In this document: in pieces, positions 1-5,226 of the stretch | How the letters are laid out: each line of letters starts with the position of its first letter | Numbering within the stretch: the first letter of the stretch is position 1 | From: GH45 sp965370965 | GTDB taxonomy: Bacteria > Bacteroidota > Bacteroidia > Bacteroidales > SZUA-534 | Length of the DNA stretch: 5,226 bases | Direction: 5' to 3' | Assembly: GCA_965370965.1 (NCBI GenBank) | Contig: CBDUWQ010000250.1 | Span: 1 to 5,226 of the forward strand | Made by a program: the position numbers and the translations under genes | Notes under the pieces: generated by a model | What the model was told of the DNA's origin: nothing | Database searches by the model: none | Seen by the model: only the letters and a program-made list of their open reading frames with translations

Positions 1-52
1 AGTTTTGATTCTACATCGGCATTATACCAGTAATTTTGATTTTAAAATGGTA
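1..52. other. Non-coding end of window
   Basis: These 52 bases follow the stop of the 844-residue gene. They are AT-rich and include the palindrome ATTTTAAAAT (39-48) and TTTTGATT twice (3-10 and 34-41). No convincing GC-stemmed terminator, promoter or reading frame is visible; the stretch is too short to say more. Confidence 0.5.
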
Positions 53-2587
53 TTACTTCACTAATTTTATTGTACTAACCTTGTTGTTTTTATCAATTAT
101 TGAGATAAAATAAATCCCCCGACCTATATTGCCGGTATTTATAACTGCTTTTTTATTTGTGAAATGTTGTGAGTGAACAATTTGCCCTAAAGCATTGCTT
201 ATAATAATATTGCTTGTTCCGGTTAAGTTTTCAATGGTTATAATATCGTTAAACGGATTTGGATATATCAAATAACCTGAATTTTTAGTTTGGGCAATAC
301 TTTCAGCAAGTTCAATATCAACCATTGTGCTTTGTAAAATCTCTTTGGTTAAACTATTTTGAATAAAAATAACAGCCGACAAATCGTTCATATCTTCAAC
401 AAAAGTGTTTGACATATTAAAGCTTTCGTAACATTCAACCGGATTGAATGGGGTAATACTGTTTAATATAGTACCCTCTGAATTAGGGAGCATTTGCATA
501 ATTACATTATAAAACTCAGTTTCACCATTGCTCCCGGTGTTTTCGGTGGTAGTATTTTCAATTATTGCAATATGGGCTGTTAAACCTGCCTCTAAACTGT
601 CAATTGTTGAAATAGTTACCTTAATATATACATTAAAATTATAATAGCTTGCCTCAATTTGTAATTCAACTATTGTTTTTTGCTGCATATAAACATCAAA
701 CACTTCTTGAGAATAATCCATATTGTATTTGCCATTTCGATATACAGATGGTATTATGTTTAAATTATAATAATCAGCACGGTTGCCTGATTGGCTTATA
801 TAGTAAGGATCACCGGCTCCCGGTCTGTCTAACTGATACCTTATTAAAGAATAATTGTCGGTATTTTCGGCCAAAACAGCATCAAGCTCCGGAGTATAAT
901 TAAAACATGCATCGTTTGTTGAGCTGTTAAAATGCTCAATTAATTGCTTTTTAGGCAAAACATCTGAATTAATTATAATTTTATGCGTTAAAAAATTATC
1001 GGTGGTATCTTCATCGTTAATATTATTCGGGTTCATAACATTTACATGAATATTATATGTTTTCTCCTGAGTAAAATTGAAAGGTGTAGTATGGGTAAAA
1101 TCAAAACTTTCTCCATTGGCAACAGATATTCCCGAAACTAAAATTTCAGGGCTTGTGTAGTCGTCAATAATATATTTAACTTTAAATGAATTTAATGTAT
1201 CGGTGCCTTTGTTATATACGGTTCCTTTAATATATATATCTGTAGGCAACTCGTAATGTGGAATATTTAGTTCGGTAATACTAATATTATTTGCTATGCA
1301 CCCATCGGCAATGCCACTTACCCTGTATTTATAGCCAAAATTTCCATCTTCAGGATTTTGTGCAATAAGGCTGTTGTTGTAATACACTTTAAAGGTGCCA
1401 ATATTTGTTCCATTACCACTCATACCATCACCATAAGCGTCAAATATTTCCCACACATAGCAATTAGTGCTAATTATGCATAAATCATATATATACTCAG
1501 TATAAGGTTCAACAAAAGGCCTACTTGCAATAATTGTATTTCCATCACTATCTGATAATTCCCAATGGGTATCTTCTGGGTAATCATCGGTAAGCAGCTC
1601 TATTTTTAAATTGGCATCGCCTGAAAGCAAAGTAGAATAATATGTATTGTTTGTAGTATCGGCATCGGTTAATTCAATTGAGCTTAATGTATTGTAAATA
1701 CCAAATTGTTGCATATTAATGCTTGGCATATTTACAGTTATTTTTGCGTTTGGTTCAATAACAGTAGGAGTAACCTGTTTGTTAACTTCAGTATTATTAA
1801 CTGTTACCAATAAATCAAATTCACCGGCATAAGCATCGGTACCAATATTTTTAATAGTTACCCTTAACACCTCTAACGAGTCGAATGAACAACCGTTTGA
1901 GGTGGGTTGGATATCAACAATAGTTAAATCAGAAAAATCAACACCCTGCCCATCTGTAATCAGTGCTTGGATATTATAATCGGCATCAATGCCAATTTCA
2001 GAATAAAGTGTTCCGTAGTATTCGCCATTTAATAATGTATGCCCGCTATACTGTGGATATGTAGCAGGGTCGGTATCGTATGTTTGGGTAAACCCACCTG
2101 AGTTTGTTTCAATTATTATACCCACAAATATGGTTTTATTTTCAATAATTGTATATCCGTTAGTTAATGCAAACATATTCCATCCCTTTGATATACTATC
2201 AATAATAACAGCTTGCATTAATGCCGGTGTGCCTTTTAATGAATCTTCATATATTATTAAACTGGCGTTTGTAATAATGTTTTTATTATCTATCCCTATT
2301 CTAATAATATCAATGGTTTTATTTATTGATGTATTTAAAGCACTATCAGGCAGTTCAATAAATGCTCCAATGGTATAAGCTTCGTCTGAAACACCAATGC
2401 CCGATTTAATTTCGTTATTATCGTATTTAAAGGTTTTTAGGATAGTTTTTTGGTGGCCTATACAAGTATTGGTATCTGTTATATGTACCTTTTGTCCAAA
2501 AGTAATTTTTGATTTTGTTTTATTGGCTTGCCCGGTTGCGCCAAGCGTGCAAATAAGGATATAGGTAAGTAGGTAGTACTTGCTCAT
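53..2587 (-). CDS. Multidomain T9SS-secreted surface protein with CARDB-like domains and an Omp28-like thioredoxin-fold region
   Basis: Complete gene of 844 residues, ATG at 2587, TAA at 53-55. Residues 1 to about 20 look like a Sec signal peptide (charged start, hydrophobic YLLTYILICTLGA). The Cys at 13 follows ILI, not a lipobox, so a lipoprotein is unlikely. Domains in order: beta-rich N-terminal module about 44-212, of a type often seen in T9SS cargo; CARDB-like Ig fold about 216-320 (VTIKNIGT, then DADTTNN near the end); a module about 324-430 with TDDYPEDT and DAYGDG; second CARDB-like domain about 431-540 (GTVYNKGT, EDTTDN); Omp28-like thioredoxin-fold region about 545-760; T9SS type A sorting domain about 771-844 (YPNP, NALGQ, GIYFISI, ending KLVK). 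Domain names rest on remembered family patterns, not a search. No catalytic residues are recognised, so the cellular role is unknown; export and surface attachment or release through T9SS is the confident part. This start is chosen because it precedes the signal peptide directly and lies 13 bases after a terminator T tract. No purine-rich ribosome site precedes it, which is usual in Bacteroidota. Confidence 0.93.
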   Translation of the reverse strand: MSKYYLLTYILICTLGATGQANKTKSKITFGQKVHITDTNTCIGHQKTILKTFKYDNNEIKSGIGVSDEAYTIGAFIELPDSALNTSINKTIDIIRIGIDNKNIITNASLIIYEDSLKGTPALMQAVIIDSISKGWNMFALTNGYTIIENKTIFVGIIIETNSGGFTQTYDTDPATYPQYSGHTLLNGEYYGTLYSEIGIDADYNIQALITDGQGVDFSDLTIVDIQPTSNGCSFDSLEVLRVTIKNIGTDAYAGEFDLLVTVNNTEVNKQVTPTVIEPNAKITVNMPSINMQQFGIYNTLSSIELTDADTTNNTYYSTLLSGDANLKIELLTDDYPEDTHWELSDSDGNTIIASRPFVEPYTEYIYDLCIISTNCYVWEIFDAYGDGMSGNGTNIGTFKVYYNNSLIAQNPEDGNFGYKYRVSGIADGCIANNISITELNIPHYELPTDIYIKGTVYNKGTDTLNSFKVKYIIDDYTSPEILVSGISVANGESFDFTHTTPFNFTQEKTYNIHVNVMNPNNINDEDTTDNFLTHKIIINSDVLPKKQLIEHFNSSTNDACFNYTPELDAVLAENTDNYSLIRYQLDRPGAGDPYYISQSGNRADYYNLNIIPSVYRNGKYNMDYSQEVFDVYMQQKTIVELQIEASYYNFNVYIKVTISTIDSLEAGLTAHIAIIENTTTENTGSNGETEFYNVIMQMLPNSEGTILNSITPFNPVECYESFNMSNTFVEDMNDLSAVIFIQNSLTKEILQSTMVDIELAESIAQTKNSGYLIYPNPFNDIITIENLTGTSNIIISNALGQIVHSQHFTNKKAVINTGNIGRGIYFISIIDKNNKVSTIKLVK
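56..277 (-). other. T9SS type A C-terminal sorting domain of the 844-residue protein
   Basis: Residues about 771-844: YLIYPNPFND, then an IIISNALGQIV strand-turn, IGRGIYFISI, and the terminal STIKLVK. It shares the layout but little exact sequence with the sorting domain of the neighbouring gene, so the two were not copied recently from one another. Confidence 0.92.
308..955 (-). other. Omp28-like thioredoxin-fold region with degenerate active site
   Basis: Residues about 545-760. The segment KKQLIEHFNSST followed by NDAC, then PELDAVL, YQLDRPG, GDPYY, the R-x-x-YY element and IIPSV matches the pattern I associate with Omp28-related secreted proteins, where the usual motif after SST is CxxC. 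Here Asn558 takes the place of the first Cys, and Cys561 is kept. Pro613 in IIPSV would be the cis-proline of the fold. A beta-rich second half with EFYNVIMQMLP follows, also typical. Redox activity is doubtful with a single cysteine. Family assignment is from memory and moderately sure. Confidence 0.65.
968..1297 (-). other. CARDB-like Ig domain 2
   Basis: Residues about 431-540: NISITELNIP, then IKGTVYNKGTDTL, YIIDDY, and near the end EDTTDNFLTHKI. Same plan as the domain at 1628-1942, with weak sequence identity, so an old duplication or independent recruitment. Confidence 0.6.
1298..1618 (-). other. TDDYPEDT / DAYGDG module
   Basis: Residues about 324-430. TDDYPEDTHWEL begins the module, CYVWEIFDAYGDGM lies in its middle, and a G-x-x-x-V-Y-Y strand follows. 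I recognise this as a recurrent module of secreted bacterial proteins but do not recall a firm function. The acidic turn DAYGDG (383-388) could bind calcium. Cys370 and Cys376 could form a disulfide. Confidence 0.55.
1628..1942 (-). other. CARDB-like Ig domain 1
   Basis: Residues about 216-320. It opens with a DLTIVDIQP strand, then VTIKNIGT, the typical 'new strand plus N-x-G' element of CARDB-like domains, and finishes with DADTTNNTYY, the usual end of such domains in Bacteroidota surface proteins. Probably a spacer or binding-neutral structural unit. Confidence 0.6.
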
Positions 2588-2647
2588 TGTTTAAGTTTAC
2601 AAAAAAGGCTACCCATAGGATAGCCTTTTGAATCATATAATAAAATT
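2588..2647 (-). promoter_or_regulatory. 60-base intergenic spacer; no promoter recognised
   Basis: The spacer between the two genes is mostly taken up by the terminator hairpin. I searched the minus strand for the Bacteroidota -7 element TAnnTTTG and a -33 TTTG and found no convincing pair here or in the last bases of the upstream gene. The 13 bases between the T tract and the ATG are AT-rich with A at -3, and have no Shine-Dalgarno-like run. Confidence 0.4.
2601..2629 (-). terminator. Intrinsic terminator after the repeat-protein gene
   Basis: On the minus strand AAAAGGCTA (2629-2621) pairs perfectly with TAGCCTTTT (2611-2603), with a nine-base loop that may close further by two G-C pairs. 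The second arm runs into six T in a row (2606-2601). It starts 18 bases after the TAA of the upstream gene, the expected place. In plus orientation the arm ends in only four T and no plus-strand gene enters, so the minus strand is the sensible reading. Confidence 0.8.
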
Positions 2648-5226
2648 TTATTTTACCATTACACGCTTATTAAATACTTGGTTGCCTTTAACAACTGTAA
2701 TAATATATATTCCTTGTTCGAACTCTTTTTCAAGAACTATTTTATTTGATACAAGAACTTTTTCGGAAGATATTTTATTACCGAGAATATTGTAAATCTG
2801 AATCTCAACCTCTTCAGTATCTGAATAGCCATTAAAATGCAATACAATGTTACCCTTAACGGTTGGGTTAGGATAAACATTAAAATTAAATTCAGTATTT
2901 ATTGTTTGTTCATCAATATCGGTAATTTCAATATGGGCTGATTTATTTATTGAGTTTAAAACAGTAATATTTTTACTAGATAAACCGGTGCCTGACAAAG
3001 CAATACCTGCATTATTTCCTGCATAATCGGTAATAAGCTCGCCGGCATCAAGTTGAATTGAAGAACCTCCAAGATAGTCAAGAGTGCCAATTGCTTGGTC
3101 GGCTTCTACAGTATATTTGAATTGCAATGCTTTTGATTTTGAACCTGAATAGTAATTTGCAATTGCACCATTATTATTCAACAAAATATGTGGTTTACCT
3201 GTAACCTTCACATTCTCATCAAAATATACTTTAATATAAATATCATCGCCAATATAGTAATCGCCTGATGCGTTAGGCGATGTAATTGTAGAGAATGCCG
3301 GGGCATTAGCGTCAATATATAAATTTTTATTTCCTGCCAAAGAGTTTCGAGAAGTGAGGTTTGGCAATGTTAATATAGCAGCATTTCCATTAGCATCTGC
3401 AATAGTACCCGATAAAGCATTAGTTGCTAAGTAATTTAAGTCTGGGTTTTCATCATTACTACCAACTGTATAAGTAAATTCAACAATGCTATGGTTTAAA
3501 GCTACACGAATACCATTATTTAAATCTGGAGTATTTACTCCTGCATCTAACTCAAGTATAGGTGTACCTGTTAAAACAATATCTTCAGAGAATACAACTC
3601 TTATTTTTAGAATACCACCCTGTAAATAATACCCGTTTGCGTTAGTTGATGTAACTTTTTTAACAGTAGGAAGTATTCCATCCACAATAATATTTGCAGC
3701 TTGTAATAAGTTATTTCCATTATCATCTAAATCAGGAAGTGTTAAAGTTGCTATATTACCTATTGCATCTTTAATTGTACCCCCGCTAAGAGCAGTAATT
3801 TTTTTATAGTTAAGCTTGGCAGTCTCGTCTCCACTTTGAGCTCGGTATCTGAATAGTAGCGCAGCCGAACCACTACCGCTAATAAAAGTTGCATAACGGT
3901 CAATTCTACCGGTTTCAAGCAGTAATTTAGGTGTGCCTGAAACAAACATATTTCCATCATTAAATGTAATTGTTATATCAACCGAGTCACCGGCTAATAC
4001 CTCTGTTGAATTATCAGCTTTATGAATGGCTGTTGCTTGAACAGTTGTAGGGAATCGTTTAACGGCATCAATTTCAATGTCTTTAAGATCGCCAAGTGTT
4101 TTGTTGTTGGTAATTATATCAGCAAGACTTAAATCAGCAAAGTTACCTGCTTTATCGGTAATGGTTGCTGATAAACCTGTAGTATCCAGATTAACTGTAC
4201 CGTCATGTGTTAAATCAGCAGCAGTTTGACCTTCCAAAACATTGTATCTGAAAGTGAGTGTTTTTTTACCATTACCTGAATAGTAATAAGCAGAATCGCC
4301 TGAATTAAGCCCTAGGATAGGTTTACCTGTAACGTAAACAATTTTGTTAAAATGTATGGTAATGTAAATTCTATCGCCTATACCATAAATTCCATTAGCA
4401 GTAGTCGCATAAATACTATCTAAAGTAGCTTTTTCTGTATCTACAACAATATCTTTATTGCGGCTTAATGAATTTGTTTGTCCCGGAATAGGTAGGGGCG
4501 GGGTAACAACATTTCCGTTAATATCTGTAACTGTACCTGCAAAAGAGTATTTTGTTACGTAATCTAAGTCCGTACTATTATCTCCTGTTCCAATTTGATA
4601 TGTAAATTCAATTGTATCGTTTAATGTACCGGCATCTGTTGTTGTTAGTGTTGTAGAGTCATCACCTGCAACATCAGAATAGATATGCAAATCTGGTGCG
4701 GCAGAAAATGTAACTTCTTCTGAAAAAATTACCTGGATATTTATATTATCATTTTCTTTGTAAGAACCATTTTTAGTGGAGGATGTTACTTTTTTAACCG
4801 TTGGTAAAACCCCATCCACAATTATATTTGCAGCTTGTAATAGGTTGTTTGTATTATCATCTAAATCAGGAAGTGTTAAAGTTGCAATATTACCAATAGC
4901 ATCTTTAATTGTACCCCCGCTAAGGGCAGTTTTCTTTTTGTAGTTAAGCTTTGATGTAGTATCATTGCTTTGGGCACGGTATCTAAACATTAGAGCAGCC
5001 GAACTGCTACCACTAACATAAGTTGCATACCTATCAATTCTACCTGTTTCAAGTAATAATTTAGGAGTACCTGAAACAAACATATTTCCATCATTGAATG
5101 TAATTGTTATATCAACCGAGTCGCCGGCTAATACCTCTGTAGAATTATCGGCTTTATGAATGGTTGTTGCCTGAACAGTTGTAGGGAATCGTTTAACGGC
5201 ATCAATTTCAATGTCTTTAAGATCGC
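2648..5226 (-). CDS. Repetitive Ig-like adhesin-type protein with T9SS sorting domain (5' end outside window)
   Basis: The frame is open from the window edge to the TAA at 2648-2650, giving 858 visible residues. The Met at 5081-5083 is internal: the 47 codons before it continue the same repeat, and the matching Met at 3947-3949 sits mid-domain in the next copy. Numbering from the first full codon (5224), there are six beta-rich domains of about 120-127 residues at 15-141, 142-266, 267-392, 393-519, 520-642 and 643-762, then a linker and a T9SS type A sorting domain at 783-858 (VYPNP, YNILGN, GIYIITV, ending RVMVK). Each domain ends with a D-x-x-G-N turn, and most carry an xVxF(S/D/N) strand and a G(T/K)P turn. 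The pattern resembles bacterial Ig-like or SWM-type repeats found in large surface proteins; the exact family needs a profile search. The visible part has no Cys and no Trp, usual for extracellular stalk repeats. Likely role, by inference: adhesion or a cell-surface stalk exported by T9SS. The signal peptide and any N-terminal binding domain are beyond the window, and total length is unknown. Confidence 0.92.
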   Translation of the reverse strand, partial: DLKDIEIDAVKRFPTTVQATTIHKADNSTEVLAGDSVDITITFNDGNMFVSGTPKLLLETGRIDRYATYVSGSSSAALMFRYRAQSNDTTSKLNYKKKTALSGGTIKDAIGNIATLTLPDLDDNTNNLLQAANIIVDGVLPTVKKVTSSTKNGSYKENDNINIQVIFSEEVTFSAAPDLHIYSDVAGDDSTTLTTTDAGTLNDTIEFTYQIGTGDNSTDLDYVTKYSFAGTVTDINGNVVTPPLPIPGQTNSLSRNKDIVVDTEKATLDSIYATTANGIYGIGDRIYITIHFNKIVYVTGKPILGLNSGDSAYYYSGNGKKTLTFRYNVLEGQTAADLTHDGTVNLDTTGLSATITDKAGNFADLSLADIITNNKTLGDLKDIEIDAVKRFPTTVQATAIHKADNSTEVLAGDSVDITITFNDGNMFVSGTPKLLLETGRIDRYATFISGSGSAALLFRYRAQSGDETAKLNYKKITALSGGTIKDAIGNIATLTLPDLDDNGNNLLQAANIIVDGILPTVKKVTSTNANGYYLQGGILKIRVVFSEDIVLTGTPILELDAGVNTPDLNNGIRVALNHSIVEFTYTVGSNDENPDLNYLATNALSGTIADANGNAAILTLPNLTSRNSLAGNKNLYIDANAPAFSTITSPNASGDYYIGDDIYIKVYFDENVKVTGKPHILLNNNGAIANYYSGSKSKALQFKYTVEADQAIGTLDYLGGSSIQLDAGELITDYAGNNAGIALSGTGLSSKNITVLNSINKSAHIEITDIDEQTINTEFNFNVYPNPTVKGNIVLHFNGYSDTEEVEIQIYNILGNKISSEKVLVSNKIVLEKEFEQGIYIITVVKGNQVFNKRVMVK
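2651..2878 (-). other. T9SS type A C-terminal sorting domain of the repeat protein
   Basis: Visible residues 783-858. It shows the family hallmarks in order: VYPNP at the start, a VEIQIYN strand followed by ILGN, an acidic/hydrophobic stretch, GIYIITV, and the basic end KRVMVK. In known T9SS cargo this beta-sandwich is recognised at the outer membrane, then removed as the protein is anchored or released. A linker of about 20 residues (ITDIDEQT region) separates it from the last Ig-like domain. Confidence 0.92.
2939..4048 (-). repeat. Second (last) A-B-C triplet of Ig-like domains
   Basis: A at 3668-4048, B at 3299-3667 and C at 2939-3298. A is about 91% identical in protein (116 of 127 residues by hand) to the A of the first triplet. 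B and C are only recognisably related to their counterparts: shared TVKKVTS, FSE, EFTY and NSL..NK in B; VTGKP, YYSG and a D-x-A-G-N turn in C. The final C is shorter and runs into a linker before the sorting domain, where the earlier C is followed by another A. Confidence 0.82.
3648..4092 (-). repeat. Highly conserved repeat block, copy 2
   Basis: Partner of 4782-5226. Differences cluster at about 3796-3900, which encodes the variable YxSGS to LNYKK segment of domain A. The flanks at 3719-3750 and 4038-4092 are exact matches of 32 and 55 bases. Similarity stops abruptly below 3648, just inside domain B. Confidence 0.9.
4049..5182 (-). repeat. First visible A-B-C triplet of Ig-like domains
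   Basis: Three consecutive domains: A at 4802-5182, B at 4427-4801 and C at 4049-4426. The distance from the start of this A to the start of the next A is exactly 1134 bases (378 codons), so the three-domain block is the higher-order repeat unit. A is marked by HKADNSTEVLAGDSV and FNDGNMFVSGTPKLLLETG. B begins TVKKVTS and has FSE. C has VTGKP and YYSG. Positions 5183-5226 encode the tail of a preceding C-type domain, so at least one more domain lies upstream. Confidence 0.85.
4782..5226 (-). repeat. Highly conserved repeat block, copy 1 (runs off window edge)
   Basis: Aligns without gaps to 3648-4092 at a constant offset of 1134 bases. I count about 58 mismatches in 445 bases, roughly 87% identity. 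The last 55 bases (5172-5226) are identical to 4038-4092, so the match very likely continues outside the window. The block covers the end of a C domain, all of A and the first seven codons of B, so its edges do not coincide with domain borders. Confidence 0.9.

Noticed and set aside
20..27. TATAAT-like hexamer on the minus strand near the window edge
   Set aside because: Bacteroidota promoters do not follow the TATAAT/TTGACA pattern, no matching -33 element is present, and the sequence is AT-rich.
39..48. Palindrome ATTTTAAAAT just after the stop of the 844-residue gene, as a possible terminator
   Set aside because: Only A-T pairs, no loop and no following T tract on the minus strand; such palindromes are expected by chance in AT-rich DNA.
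649..903. Plus-strand open frame of 84 codons
   Set aside because: Lies wholly inside and antisense to the 844-residue gene, has no recognisable domain, and is explained by the codon pattern of the real gene.
2130..2378. Plus-strand open frame of 82 codons with a hydrophobic, membrane-like translation
   Set aside because: Antisense to the N-terminal module of the 844-residue gene. Its hydrophobicity comes from reading AT-rich beta-strand codons in reverse; no separate start context or homology is visible.
2549..2551. Cys13 in the signal peptide as a lipoprotein attachment site
   Set aside because: The residues before it are I-L-I, which lacks the small residue required at -1 of a lipobox, and the protein already has a T9SS sorting domain.
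3760..3960. Second minus-strand frame of 66 codons inside the repeat gene
   Set aside because: Out-of-frame reading of domain A, low-complexity product, no independent signals.
3648..5226. Direct repeats at 1134 bases as a mobile element or CRISPR-like array
   Set aside because: The repeats are in frame within one coding sequence and encode domains; no inverted ends, transposase, target duplications or short regular spacers are present.

Overview
The window is AT-rich (roughly a third G+C by eye) and carries two large protein genes, both on the minus strand. Both encode proteins ending in a type A C-terminal sorting domain of the type IX secretion system (T9SS): a YPNP motif, an NxLG turn, a GIYxI strand and a short basic end. 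That signal is essentially diagnostic of Bacteroidota. AT-rich composition and no Shine-Dalgarno-like purine run before the one visible start codon fit this. Genus or family cannot be fixed from the window.

Layout from right to left, in the direction of transcription. Positions 5226 to 2648 hold the 3' part of a gene whose start lies outside the window. It encodes at least 858 residues: six Ig-like, beta-rich repeat domains arranged as two A-B-C triplets, a short linker and a T9SS sorting domain. The ATG at 5083 is an internal methionine, not the start. A strong hairpin with a T tract (2629-2601, minus strand) follows this stop codon and looks like an intrinsic terminator. Only 13 bases further on, at 2587, a complete 844-residue gene begins and runs to 53. 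It encodes a signal peptide, a beta-rich N-terminal module, a CARDB-like domain, a TDDYPEDT/DAYGDG module, a second CARDB-like domain, an Omp28-like thioredoxin-fold region with a degenerate CxxC, and a T9SS sorting domain. Positions 1-52 are non-coding.

Both products should cross the inner membrane by the Sec pathway (the signal peptide is seen only for the 844-residue protein), pass the outer membrane through T9SS, and end up on the cell surface or secreted. The repeat protein looks like an adhesin-type stalk. The other is a multidomain surface protein of unknown specific role. No enzyme active site, RNA gene, CRISPR array, insertion sequence or phage feature is visible. The most notable signals are the patchy homogenisation of one repeat type (A) within the stalk, the loss of one active-site cysteine in the thioredoxin-like region, and the terminator packed against the next start codon.
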